DNA of 64,000 bases from positions 1 to 64,000 of the forward strand of contig JAPYMA010000798.1 of NCBI GenBank assembly GCA_035041965.1. Direction: 5' to 3'. Of this stretch, positions 51,001 to 64,000 are shown in pieces. Both the position numbers and the translations under genes were made by a program. The notes beneath the pieces are model-generated. The model did not search any database, was not told where the DNA came from, and was given only the letters and a program-made list of their open reading frames with translations. This DNA is from Anisakis pegreffii (Eukaryota; Nematoda; Chromadorea; Rhabditida; Anisakidae). How positions within the stretch are numbered: the first letter of the stretch is position 1; every line of letters starts with the position of its first letter.

Positions 51001-52160
51001 TAGCTTTTTTCGATGCACGTATATGTACACACTGAATGTTGGTTGTTACAATAAGTGCAAGATTATCTACATGTTCTAAAGTGCATCAGCTAATACCGGC
51101 ACAAACTAAGTGCACACTAAAACAACGCAAAAATTTGAAGAGATCAATTGCAATTGCACGAAAAATGCAAAGAATGATAACGACATTGCACTACCTATTC
51201 ACATGCATGCGTTGCTCTTGCTTCTTCAATCTGCGAACAAAGTGCAACGCATGTCAGTGCATATAGCCATCGACTTTGATTGTTCCTGTTCATGAATATG
51301 GACAATAAATAATCGGATCAGTTAGTTGCTCGTTTTTGAAGTGTTTTTTTTTGATGTCGTCTTCTTGTTGCAGTCGGTTCTACTGTTTTGTTCATTGTGT
51401 TATTATCATTATTCTTATCATTGTTGTCAATAATATTCATCGTAATGAAATTTTTACTATTTTCAATCACTATTATTTTCAATTTTGACATGTCCTACAA
51501 AATGATGTTGTTCTATGAAGGTCATCTTGGGAGAAAATCTTTCAGTACGATCGATATGCGATGTGTGCATACACGTAGTATATATCCACCGATTTCAAAT
51601 TGGTCATTAAACACGCATATCATATTCGATACGAACTATTCAACAATTTCATCCCCACTGCAGTGCACCTCGTTTCGATAGCAGCAGTTCGTTGCTGATC
51701 ACCACTCACTCGTCGGATTAAACAACTAATTGGGGTGAGTCCGGTGCGATAAAAGCGATTTAGCGTTAATCTGAGCCGAAGACTGTATCATTCTTCAGTG
51801 ATGACGATAATACGATAAGAACACCATATTACCATGGGTACAACAACATCGATGAATGCTGTAGTTATGCATTTATGTATCTACTCGGTGCACCATTAAT
51901 TTCATTCAAAATGACATAAACTAAACGAGCGACGTATGCATTTTGCATGAGAAGTGCTTTTTATGGTCATATTTAAGATTTGGTCGTATGGCACGGAGAT
52001 TTTAGAGGAAATGAAAACCAAATCAATTCGATTGCCACAGATTTTGCCAGATGCTTACGATATCCGTTGAATGAAAGTTTATTAAAACTGCATTTAGAAA
52101 TTTCGCATGAAAACTTACGCTTTTTTCTCATGTATGGCGTAGAGCTGCTATTCTACATAC
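48088..52160. other. Upstream of the UBL3-like gene, no gene recognised
   Basis: A-rich on the plus strand. Open frames here have no recognisable domain and many stops. It may hold the promoter or a non-coding first exon of the UBL3-like gene. No RNA gene was seen. Confidence 0.5.
50678..50701. repeat. (ACCT)n microsatellite
   Basis: Six uninterrupted ACCT units, followed by a degenerate tail to about 50716. Confidence 0.95.
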
Positions 52161-52355
52161 CAGTGGCCCACACGCTCGGATACTCCACTACCCGTTGATG
52201 GTCTGGCAGCCCGTCATAACCCCCCACCTTCCTGCTACAATATTTACTATTTCCACGCAAAATGCCACAACTAATTTCCCGACCCCCTTCATTATCCCTC
52301 TGACAACCCAAATCACCAAAAAATGGGTAATTCTGCCCTCTCTATGGGACCCCTG
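52161..52355. mobile_element. hAT-type element copy 3, internally deleted
   Basis: The left end CAGTGGCCCACACGCTCGG and right end CTATGGGACCCCTG correspond to the ends of the element at 15161-15984, with the interior reduced to under 200 bp. The sub-terminal GATGGTCTGGCAGCCCGTCA is shared with the fragment at 42105. The flanking 8-mers CTACATAC and CTCTGTAC match at only five positions, so the target duplication is doubtful. Confidence 0.65.
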
Positions 52356-55300
52356 CTCTGTACAATACGGATGATCTTAATGAACACAACGTTTCCGATG
52401 GTCTTTCATGACATCAATGATAAGACGATTACGATACGAAACGATACGCAAAATAAGCGATGAAAAGCATCGAAAGGAGATCTGTTGAAAGAGACTGATA
52501 AGAAAAGTACAATATTTCGCAAGCAAAATGAATACATTCGAGAATGAATAATCTGTCACCCTGGGGAACGACGAAAGCCAAGGAACTTAATCGAGAAAAC
52601 ATTCAAGCACTGAAGTCATGCAAGATGATAAACACAAACGCCTCAGTCTCGGCAATCAAACAAATCATCGATCATCTACTCAAACAGCAATGAAACGATT
52701 TTGTCCGTCAATCGAATGACGCGATTAGTGGGCACCATTGGAATACGATTACAACAACTGCAAAAAGCGGAAACAGTGATTTTGGAGCGATAAGCAAAAA
52801 GTATCTATTTCATGCAAAGAGCACTACTTTTTGAGATGAATGAGTTGAATGTGCAATGAATACTCTTCGAAATGCTTTCAAATGCCAATCTGCAAACAAA
52901 CAGCCCAATTCAACGCGATCCAACGCAACGTATAGTCGAATAATTACGTCTTCTCGAGGTTTAAACAACTATTCGTAGATTAGTCTCTTACTAGGTGCTT
53001 CGCATTTATATTCCTTGCAAAATACAATTCAAACTCAAAAAAATTTTAAAAATTTCCATCACGAAGTGCAAAAGAAAAAAGTTCCACAAAATGAACGAAC
53101 GCTTACGAGTGGGAGGAAATTCAACTTACGAGTGAAAACGAATGAAATTCAATTTCAACTTTGTCAATTTGAAAATAATTTCAAAGAGTCTTCTAAAATC
53201 GTTCTCCAAAAGTTGTTCAGAGGGTTACTCATCGAATCCAGCTAGCATCCTTAATTTCTTGATGAACACAGTTATGGTTTCACTTTAAAAACGGCTTCCT
53301 TTGAACTTAAAGTGCAACAACTCACTGTCTTCTCTCATCCAAACGAAAAGATATTCAACAATTTTCTCAATCATTATCCACAATTTAGATAATCACATCG
53401 ATTTTCTTGATCGGTTTATCGTTAAATATGCCCACATCCCTAAAGCTCTGGATATGGATAATCTTAAAAAAGTACACCGAACTAGTGCAATGTGACTTAT
53501 TAGACGAATAATAACATTCCATGATGCAATAGCACTGTCTGCACAAAGCATGAACATATCAAACATATCATTGAGTAACATGTCATTTGTTATGCACATA
53601 TCATCCGTAACAAATGACCATAAGCTTGTGAGCAAATGAAATACGTAGTCAAGTAAACGAAACAAATCAAAAAATATAATTATATACATAAAAATATAAT
53701 ATAAACCTAATGTATAGATAAAATCTGAATGAATGAATATGCATAAACTTACCACTGTTGTGTGGTGGATAAATATCAAAATCAAAATATACGCACACAA
53801 ATCCTAACTGTCACATAACACCATCATCAAACACTTCGTGATGCTATAAAAGGCAACTCAAATTGAATGTTAAGCAAAATCACGAACGACGAACGCAACA
53901 TTCGGATAGCATCGGAACCCTTCCATCCACTCCCTTATCTGCATTTCACATCGCTCTACTCTCTTCTCACACGGCTAAACAGCTAAATTCTAGCCGCCTC
54001 AAGCAACGAAAAGCTACCAGATCCAGTTCCGTCGTTCTCTCGCCTCATTACCACTAGTACCACTGAAATGTCTGTCAATCAACACACAGCAAACCAGAAC
54101 CTCGCAAGCAACTAAAACCAAACAAATTCACAATTATGCTAATCATACCAAATTAAGCACAAACACAAACAAACATAAACTCCTCTCGTCCGCAGTCACA
54201 TTCTCTTTTACGTTAAAATCACCAACTTCCAATCGGAATCTTTTCCGCTCTCCATGCAATTCATCCTCTCATGAGTCAATTAAACGTGATAATCCATCCA
54301 CCTTCGTGTGCGAATGAAACAAACACTCAGAAAAGTACAATTCAAACGACCCACTCGAATCAGTTCATCACCACATGAATAAAAATATAAGACTTATTAA
54401 GATGATGAAATCATGAGTGAATAATTTCGAAGTAATAATCATCAATGATAGAAATTATAACATCATTCGATGAAATGAAAATACTTCTTCAAACCAATGG
54501 CACTTCGTTGCGTTCATCGCAAAAAATAACAATAATCTTTTGAATTAATAAGTGACAAGGTGAAAAAAACACGGGAATGTAAAAAATGCTAGTCAATCTA
54601 GAAAGATTGAAAATCGCTTCTGAGGCCTTCACGGTCCTGAGCGCAGGCAGACCTGGCACGGATCCGCTCACGGACTGTCACCGTCAAACGCACTTGAAAC
54701 TGTTTGAGATGAAAAACGAATGAACACCCACAAACAGTTTTCAAAATTGAGAAGAATTACTATCGCAACGAATTGATTTCAGACCATCAGTGCAGTCGAC
54801 CGGCCTTTTTACACACGTTCAATTGCTCATATGGGCCACTTCATCGGAGAGATCGACACTCGGGTTGCGTTATTTGAAAAGAAACAACTGCTGTTGCTTG
54901 AACGTTCACTGCTTGAAGGCATTAAAAACGTCTAATTAAACTCATAACTCACGATGTGAAAGCGTTTCGATGATTGATTTGGGTAATTCACCTCATTAAT
55001 GAGCACAACGAAAAACTAATTTGCAGTAGTTGGAATTCGAGAGTGAACGACTGGATGAATGTCCTCGAATAACTTTAATGTACTCATATAATGGTATTTG
55101 GTGAAATACCATTAGCGTTTTTGCATCGCTCGATGAATACTCAATGTAAATTTTAATGATCTATCAAAAAAATGCGATAAAGACCCTTACCGAATGAGTT
55201 ATTCCCGATAATAACGCAGGCAACACTCAACTATGAGGCAAGACTTTACCGTGTATTTATGCGTTCTCAACACATTCATTTCAACGAAATTCTCGCACAA

Positions 55301-58300
55301 CAACTCGCATGCCCATTCTGAATCGATTGACACAATAATGATCTCTTCTCAGAAAGAAATCGTGTCACACAAACTGTCAGCATTGCAATTAAGAGAAGCA
55401 ATCGCAGCTTCAGAGAAGTGTGTAGACTGGCTGCATGATGAGGAGGTTTAGTTTAATAATACCCTAAAATGGGATGCTTGAACTTATAAGAGAGTCCTTA
55501 CGCTCACTGCATGTCCCATCAGCATTTGTCTGCACATTTATGAGGCGTTCGGATGACACTGATTCGTTTCGAGTGAGTGAGGATTTTCAGCAGTTGATTT
55601 CATCGGCATTATAATGAGATGATGTGTATGCAGGAGACGAGAACGAGACTGCACACTCATTGAATTAGCTTGAAATGAATTATTCTATATACTTGGATTA
55701 AGATCAGGCATCGAACTGTATGTGTGTGTGTGTGAGATGTTGCTTGTTGTTGGTGAAATTATAAGGTAAGAAACGAATGAAAATGACATTACGATGAACT
55801 GAATAAACGTCAGAAGCGATTACGTGTTTCGATTAGGAATTTCACTTTTGACGAACACATTACACACGCAACTTCGTCACACACGCAAAAAAAAATAGAA
55901 TTGTTACAAAAAATTACTACAACAAGTTTTTAGCAATGAACTTTCGACGCAAACGTCAAAATTTTAATCGACGAACGTTAAAATTTTCGGCCATCGATCA
56001 TTAGCGATAAGTGATAAGATCAAAGAACGATCAATCAATCAATTAATCAATCAGTCCACTTGATGGCAGCTCTGTTTTAAACTATATTCGTCAAATGCTA
56101 GCAATTCTGGTCCGTCTATCGAGGAGTTTACATTTCGTATTTCATTTTCATGGGCTAACGACTTCGACCAACTGAAAGCTGCTCATTCTCAAGCAATACT
56201 GTGCACTTTCGTAACTATGCAATCTTCTCATGCCCACAAATACGGTTAAATCTGGGTTCGGTTCGTTGTTCGCATAGAATTTATTTCACAAGAAACTGTC
56301 ATCAATCAATGAAAAACGACTGATTTCTTAAGACCATTCACACGAAATTTATCACCGCTCTTCAAACATTTGCATCAACAATCATGAGAAACTACAAACA
56401 AAAATGTGGAATTTGAATTATGAAAAGTAAAAAAACTTCGAAACGAACCAAACAGAATTCATTTCACAGAAAAACTTTCGGACGAAATGGATGAGTTGAA
56501 AAAAAAAGTTCAGTCATTCAGTCGATAACTGCTAAAATTTACAAAAAAAAATTCAACATTCAATAAACCGACATTCTTTGCACGATGGACACTAAAAGAA
56601 ATTCTTACTTCCACGCCCATACGATGACAACGACAAAGTCTGGTTGAGGTGTTTATCATCACTGCGTTCGCCAGTCTTGATTGACGACGTTACTTAAAAA
56701 TTGTGTTTCGAAACGGATACGAAAAAAAATTCGCAAGAAAATCATCGCCTAATGTTCACTTGTTTTCGTTGGTTTGGCACAGCCTGAATTGATGGACTGG
56801 ACTGCGCAAAAGATGCTGATTAGTTTCATGTATTGGATTGAAGTGTGCACGCGTTTACGGTGTGCGACTAGACGATACCCATGACCAGTTCTAATGCGAT
56901 AAACGTTGTTTTCTAGCAAAAGCACTGACGCAAATATGCTACTGAAAAGAGTTTCTTGAGCAAAAGCAATTCCAAGGAGCTATTCTTCAGATGTTAGACA
57001 TCGATTTTTCAATGAGTGAATAATGAGGAATGTAAAAAATGAGACGAAAAAGCAGCCGAGAGGGCAGTTGCCAACTCAACTGAACCTAATAAGTGTCATC
57101 AGTTTACCGCTGGCAATAATTAACTTAGCATTACGCCATTCGCTGGCAAACAACTAACTAACAAATAATGACATTGAAACGAAGCAAAAACGAGGAACTA
57201 AATGAGAGTGTTTGTTGACGACGATGCTGAGACTATTTCGGAGACTATTTCAGACTTCATTATACTGACGTACACACACATGATAATGTATTGATGCACG
57301 CAATAATATTATCGCCTCGAGGTGAAATGCCAAGTGTATGTTCCGTTATTGCGGAAATTTCATTAATAAATGTTCCCCCAGGTGGTTTCCGCATACATCG
57401 AAAATTATTCTCTCATTATCAGATAATAAAAAAATGATTTCCGTTTCCTCTTCTCAGATATAGCCTCCTTTAGCATTAAGCTTTCATAAGCTGCTGAAGC
57501 TGGAAACGAAAAAGCGTAAATTTAATCAAACTAATCGAGAAAATTTCATTCTGTCTAGTAACATGGAGCGTATATTTTCGGAACAAAAACAAATGTGATA
57601 ATATGTGATAATATCGAAATGAAGTGAAATGCATTAAAGCAAAAGATATACAATTGGAAATTTTGAAAAGGAAAAATTTTCAAATGAACAAATCAAAACA
57701 CATAAAAAAGTGAAATTAACTCGCTCTTCTATTGCCATCTCGTCTGAACTTTTCATCAAAAAATACCAACCTTCGAAAATATCAGTAAATGAGGGCAGCG
57801 GAAGGAGCGCTTGTGGAGAGGGGAGAGAAAAACTCTGGTTAGTAAAGCTTCAAGGCGATGAATACACCTACCAAAACTAGTCACTTATCAAGCGAGTGTC
57901 GATAACAATTTGATAACAATAACGAGCGAATGAAATAATCGAAACATCAAAAAACTGGAAATTCCATTGAAAGAAATGTAAGAGACTTGTGGATAAAATG
58001 TGCAATGTTGTTCTCACTGAACATTCTTGCGTTAGGTGGATACTGAACGAGAGGCTGCCTGCACTCAGAGGGTCGTCGTTCTACAGACGAACGGTGCCTT
58101 CCTTGCAAAGCAGATCAGATGAAGAGAACGAATGCAACTGACGCTGTTATTTTGATGGAGTTTTTGCTGAACTGAGGCTCATCGAGTACGACGAATACGT
58201 GTCTCGACTAGCTATAACACTACAAACTTATAAACGTGTCTCGCTTTCTAAACGCTTTTTACAAGTTAAAAACAAGCAGGTTCTCAATTCTTTTCAGGCT

Positions 58301-61300
58301 AAGTTTTGGAAATAAACAACAGAAATTGAATATTTAAAGGTTCGGTTTGAATGAGAAATGGATATGAGATGGATGGATGGCGATCGATGCAAACTGAACA
58401 GCTATCGATGTTAATCGAAAGGCGCAGATATCGGTAGTGAACGATGTGGATGGATGGATGGATGGATGAATGGATAAAACATTCATCACAATGAAACACC
58501 AACACAAACAAACAAACAAACAAACGATGCAACCAACACACTTCACACTACCACACGAAACACAATTCAGCATTTTTAACCGGTGAATCGTAATTGTGGT
58601 GTTGGAATGTGTTTATTTTTTAAAATTTTAATAATACCACTCGTAATTCTTAACGTTTTTTAAATTCTATGCATCGTTTGCTGATGAATACCGTTAGTTG
58701 AACGGAATGCAAGAAGCTTTCGATTGCCAACGGCTATTCAGAAGTTGAAATTTTGAACATAATGAAATTTTCAGTTATTGATATGATGAAAATTGAGCAG
58801 CACTTCAACGAGGAATATTTGAAATGAACGAAATGACCTCCGTCCGCTTCGAGGCTAATCCGAGTCAATCTCTCAGTTCACTACTGTCTCTAACGAAAAC
58901 CGGTTTATTTGATTGACTACTCACTGAAACTCTGTGTGAATCACGGAAAAAAGAAACAATGATTCATAGAATTCCTTCGCAAAATCGATCATTTCGAAAT
59001 GAGTTTATCTGATCGTGAGCAGAACGTCGTCACGAATGATCATCGCTGCTCACTTCACAACCAGAATTTATGCGAGCGATTCGACTCGACTCTATTCGAA
59101 ATCGATCAAACCCACTCGAAAATGTCCAAAATAACCATCGAAAATCATTACAACCACACAACAATTGAACTGTCACTTGCTCGTCACATTGTTCCGTCGT
59201 ATATAATTGATGCAAAACCGGCCCACTTTTGATGCAGCAGCACAAAATTATACTGAACTGACGAGCGAATGAATAAGGTTACACATATCAATATTTTATT
59301 TAAAGTAGTACGCATCATCGAATCTATCACTGCAATAGATTCGTAATTATTCACGTACAAATGAGCAACAATACGCAAATTACGGACACAAATAAATATT
59401 GAATTCAATCAATAGTCCGAACACATCAAAATTCCTTCTCGCTCGAGATGGATGGATAGATGGATGGATGTTATCGCTGAATTGCATTCACGGCTCAACA
59501 ACGTTGAATTAATTGGAGCATTGCAATAATAGTACATTGACATTATAAAACCGACAACTTTTATTTGTCATACGAATTGATATGAAGTGTGTACATGCAA
59601 CATGCAGTTGAGACGATTCTGCAAATCAACTAACCACTAGAGTATTGTTTGAAATTAACGAATTCACTCAAAAAATGCAGACATAATTAATCATCAATTA
59701 TCGAAAACGTTCCACAACAATCGCCAATTATCGAGAAATCGTTGACGTTTAAATACGTGTTTATTGAAGAATTAATAACTCGACATATCACATTAAGTCG
59801 CCAACGACATTTGTTTTGACAGATGGAAACGACGACTGATTTTAAGACAGCAGCTGCTTTTCAGATGACCAACAAATTATTATTGCTTTCGAATGAGTGT
59901 TTAACGCATAACGATGCACATATATACTTGAATAAATCAACGAAACAACTGCGCTCGCTCGCCAGCAACTGGGACAATCTGCTTGGAAACGTTGATATGT
60001 GAGGCATGGTTTGTGGGATGCAGTGGAGAGAAATAATTTATAGTTGCGAAGTGAATATAAGCCAACTGTAACAAACTGCTTGAAAGTGATTGTAAACACG
60101 TTTAATGCTCTAATGCGGAAAGAAAAAATGAACATAGAAGAGGCATTGCTTTTCCAAAAAAAAACATACATTAAAACTTTTACGAACTTTAAATTCACAA
60201 GCCAAAACTTTTCACGGCTATAATTTTCTTGAATAATTTCACTAAGTGCACTGATATTTGAGAGAATATCACGAAACCTTTGACTGCATTCACAGTCACA
60301 GTCTCTCTCGCTTGAAAACGCTGCTTTCATTTCAACAGAAGCAATTTTAATTATCGCCAACATCTTTTCAGTTTAACCACCAAAAGAACTTCTTTCAACA
60401 AAAGAAATCTCCAAGAATATTTCTTCATTCGTGTGTTCCCGAACAAATACGTTTCGAAATGAATGAAAACCATTGGAATTGCGTTACACACACAGAACAC
60501 TTTCACGATTGTATGGCGACGAAAGAACGAAAATATGGAAAGAAATTTCCAATGAGCGATATGTTGAAATGAATAGTTGTTCATTCAATAATCAAAAAAA
60601 AACGGAATCATGCTTCATAGTTTTTATCTGCTTGCTTCTTGCATTCATTGCTTCATTGGTACGTAATTCGAATGAAAACAATTCGAAATAAACCACAACA
60701 AAAGCTCAATGAATAATTCCGTGCGATTTGTGCATGACATAAGCATTAATCATCTCTACAGAACTGAAACATCATGCAGCAGCAACACACAACGCAGACG
60801 ACATACGATCCCTAAATACAAATGCAAACAACCACCTATATAACCATCATCAACTGCTTATATAAGCACATTCATTCATACGACTCATCATCCCTTTACT
60901 GTACAACGACCAATAATGAATTGTATGGTTTGATCATGACAAAACGAATATATATTGTAGATTTTGAATGGATTTGCTATGATAAAAATGAAATGTGAAG
61001 TGCAAAAATGTTGCGAGATAGAGGATGGCTGATTCAATCAAAATAAGGAATCGATCTCCCCACTCGCAATCAACAAACTGCTTGCGATACTCATCATAAG
61101 CAATATTATGACATCTATTTGTTATGAGCAAAAGAGTGCAGCGTGATACAATGAATGTGATTTTATTCGACATTCTTCAGATTATTTTTCAATTTGTTTT
61201 TCATAAAAATTATCAGCAATAACAGCTGATGAGTGAATATGTTTTGGATGCGATAAATTTTCAGCAGTTTTCTTACGACTCACAAAAATACGGCAGTATA

Positions 61301-61890
61301 ATCGATGCGATATTAAGACAATACTGATCAGTGTCACTTGATAATATTACATTAGCGTCATGACGAACTGACGGCTCTCGAGGATGCATGGTGGATAGAA
61401 CTGGTAATTTATCGGGTTTGGACGTGACTGTAATCTGTGTCTCGACGCTATTCACATGATTTTACGACACTAACAGCAGCAAAGTATTCAATCAATATGC
61501 AACGATTTTGTTTATCAAACCATAATCGGAAACTGAAACAGTAGTTGAATGAGCCATTTACGGCTGAATAAACCCAACTGTGTAACAAACAAGCCACTCA
61601 ACGATACATCACTGTTGCATCCGAAAAGTATTCACTGCACTACCAAGTATTACAGCACAATACAATAAATCATTCACTCTTGAAATAAACGACCTAATGA
61701 GAACCTTGATAACAACACACCGATTATTTTACTGTCTGAAGTCGGTAAAATCTTCACTCGCATAATTCTAAATCGATAAACAGCTACTGGATATCAAGAT
61801 CGAAAAGGATTTAGATCGGATTGCTTACCTACCGGATACTGTTAAAGAAATGGTACAAAAAAGTGAAAATACCAAATTGCGTTGTGTTTT
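52356..61890. other. No recognised gene; A-rich non-coding DNA
   Basis: No exon could be supported. A 173-codon minus-strand frame at 59842-60363 begins with ATG but has no known domain. Isolated GC-richer patches at 54615-54690 and 58020-58140 were not explained. Confidence 0.5.
58447..58475. repeat. (GGAT)n microsatellite
   Basis: Tandem GGAT units; similar short GGAT tracts lie at 58366-58380 and 59449-59470, so the motif is locally dispersed. Confidence 0.9.
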
Positions 61891-62860
61891 GCCTTCATAA
61901 ACTATAGAAAATCATTTGATTCCATTAAATACAAGTCGTCACAAGCGCTATACGGCTATAAATGTGCCACAACCCCAGCCCATGTAAAAATAAAGTGAAT
62001 TCAACTATCAATGCTCAACGAATAGAGCTCGGTTCAATAAACCATATAAAAGCCCGATTTAAAGATTTACGCCTATGCGATATTATATCACCAAAATTGT
62101 GTGCAATGGTGCTTGAAACGCTTTCCAACAAATCAAGCCCGGATATCGGTACCAACATCGGTGGTGATTTCTCCATCTTACTTATCGTTTGCTGACGACT
62201 GTACTGTTTTTGCTAATAATGTCAAAGATTTGGAGGTTGAATTGTGACAAATAAAATCTGAATCGCAGTCCAATACGAAATGGATGTGAATTAAATATTG
62301 CCAAAATGGTATGAGTGATCTTTCACTAGATGAAGTCTACAGCCATGTGTACATGGGCCAAATGATCTAAAACGATAATAATTTTCAACCAGAATATACC
62401 GAAAGAAGAGAGGTTGCTTGGAAAAGTCACAACGACGAATTGAAACGACAGTAACAGAGACGAAATTCCAGTGCAGATAAGGAAAGATTCATTTAATTCA
62501 ATAACATTAATATATGCATCAGAATGTTGGAATGCAGCACAATCCGATGAATATAAACGAGTAGTTGGCCGGAGGATATGTGAAATATCCGTACGAGAGA
62601 GACTACATTCCCAACGTTTCACTGAGAGCAGCATTTGACATATCAAAGCACTACATCACTCAAGAGTAAGTGGACTGACAGACTGGCCATGTTGCCAGCA
62701 TGAAACATAATTGGTGGACAATGAAGCCATGCAATGACTTCTACGAGGATACAATCGTCCCCTGGGAAGAAAACAACAACGATGGGGAGACCCATTGCAA
62801 AAATTATTCACGCAAACGTGAGTACGTAAGGTAAAGAATCGTAAATACTGCAATGACGTC
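61891..62860 (+). mobile_element. Decayed RTE-like non-LTR retrotransposon (reverse transcriptase fragment)
   Basis: Frames broken by shifts and stops still show the landmarks of RTE-type ORFs in order: AFINYRKSFDSIKY (61891), the catalytic SFADDCTVFANN (FADD at 62189-62200), VYMGQMI (near 62347), ASECWNAAQSDEYKRVVGRR (62515-62580), TGHVAS (near 62685) and RPLGRKQQRWGDP (62756-62795), the usual tail motif of these elements. The reading frame cannot be followed end to end, so it is inactive. It may be 5'-truncated, as is common for such elements. Confidence 0.82.
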
Positions 62861-62969
62861 TAGCTACGTCGTCGGCGAGACTGTCAAACGAACTTCAACC
62901 TATGAGGACAGATCAAAGCGATAAGCAAACGAAAAGAGTTGGCAAGCATTCACCAGACAACTTATCATA

Positions 62970-63110
62970 GGCATTCACCAAAAAATATTACCAAAATACA
63001 CTGTTTCGCCTTTATAACTTATGAAAAACCATTCGATTCCATCGAATAGAAGTCGTCACAAGCTCTATATGGCTATAAATCTGCTACAACTTCCGCCCCC
63101 AACACATCGT
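62970..63110 (+). mobile_element. Second partial copy of the RTE reverse transcriptase region
   Basis: GCC at 63008 opens AFITYEKPFDSIE, then an in-frame stop, then KSSQALYGYKSATT, closely matching 61891-61975. Only this short block is repeated, directly downstream of the larger fragment, in the same orientation. Confidence 0.75.
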
Positions 63111-64000
63111 CGTCATTCGTAGTTTGAATACGGACTGATTAAACGATTCAACCCACGATTAGATAATTTTTATGCAAAAATTATTCATTGCTTTAACGCA
63201 TCACAGAATTGAAAACGATTGTGATATTGACATTAAATCCGTCACGAATAGCATTTAACAAAATATTGCATTCGTAATATTTCGTCACTCTATTTGTCAC
63301 ATGAAAAGAACGAAGTGTGATGTAAAGAGTGACATTTTCACTGAACAAACTACGAATGACGTGTTGACGAGTGAAAGTGCTCAATTCAAAAAACATTCGC
63401 AATTGACTGTCAACCTATTCCTGGAAATAGCAATCACCTCGAACGCACTGAGCATTGTGTGCAGGTTCTCATTAAGTCGAATTCTACTGATTGAGGTTAT
63501 AATCGATGATTTATTCATAAATTCACGAGGTTTCACGTCTGATTTCACAATCAGATGACACTCGTGAATTCTCTAGAGCGTTCAATTATAATGCTTCAAT
63601 TATTCTCGATAAACGGTCACTACTTCATGCCATCCCACCTGCTTGCACTTGTTCAGGAAAAATTGAAAAGAAAAAATTTCTTTAAAATAAAAATTTTGAT
63701 AGCAGAACGAGAAAAATTCAACGAAATATAATGCACAGCATAGAGATGAAAAAAATACGAAGGCATTCACGAGCAGAGACGAAGAAACTGTAATTTATCT
63801 TCTTTTCAGTGATTCAAGCTTAGAGCACTCACCATCAGCACGTTCTAGAATTTGAACGAAAGAGTTCGACTTTGTAAAAGTGATGATTAAACTATAAAAT
63901 TAGACGAGACTAAATAATTACAACTTGAAAATTGTTCCGATAGCAAAGAGACGTGTCTGACTGCCATAGTGATACATCAAATAATGAAAGGAAATAATAC
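63111..64000. other. No recognised gene to window end
   Basis: AT-rich sequence without a supported exon, RNA gene or repeat. Confidence 0.5.

Noticed and set aside
54615..54690. GC-rich patch on the minus strand
   Set aside because: No RNA fold, domain or repeat partner was recognised; too short to call.

Overview
The window looks like nuclear DNA of a chromadorean nematode. It is AT-rich, has short exons in long GT-AG introns with TTTCAG-type acceptors, carries a Cys-rich ET-module (Ly6-like) gene of a kind expanded in nematodes, and contains hAT-type and RTE-type transposon remnants. Intron sizes of up to 7.6 kb recall ascaridoid or spirurid worms more than Caenorhabditis; that placement is inference.

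Layout. From 1 to about 28 kb the plus strand is T-rich and holds one large plus-strand gene. I could assemble eight phase-compatible exons (9853-25788, 1023 codons plus stop). They encode a low-complexity Ser/Thr/Ala/Gln-rich nuclear-type protein with a Myc-like NLS and a short block, GRWCAMHV-x-IA, matching the signature of the AUTS2/fibrosin/Tay-bridge family. Its 5' end is not resolved.

From about 29 kb to the end the base skew flips and the genes are on the minus strand: a single-exon ET-module/Ly6-like secreted protein (31076-31459); a ZYG-9/XMAP215-type TOG-domain gene (33635-40477, 17 exons, two TOG domains, one GC-AG intron, C-terminus unresolved, with one candidate terminal exon at 32317-32556); and a complete four-exon UBL3/MUB-type membrane-anchored ubiquitin-fold gene ending in a CAAX box (44499-48063). 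A tRNA-Glu(UUC) lies between the last two. No protein-coding gene was recognised from 48.1 to 61.9 kb. At 61.9-63.1 kb there is a decayed RTE-like reverse transcriptase fragment followed by a second partial copy.

The genes do not form an obvious pathway: chromatin/transcription (AUTS2-like), microtubule growth (ZYG-9-like), membrane protein sorting (UBL3) and a surface protein (ET module). The plus and minus blocks converge near 28.9 kb, close to a perfect 37-bp hairpin. I did not find a convincing new multi-gene system; the most notable items are the apparent nematode AUTS2-family gene, the two-TOG zyg-9-like gene with duplicated exon architecture, and a small hAT family that can be traced in four copies.
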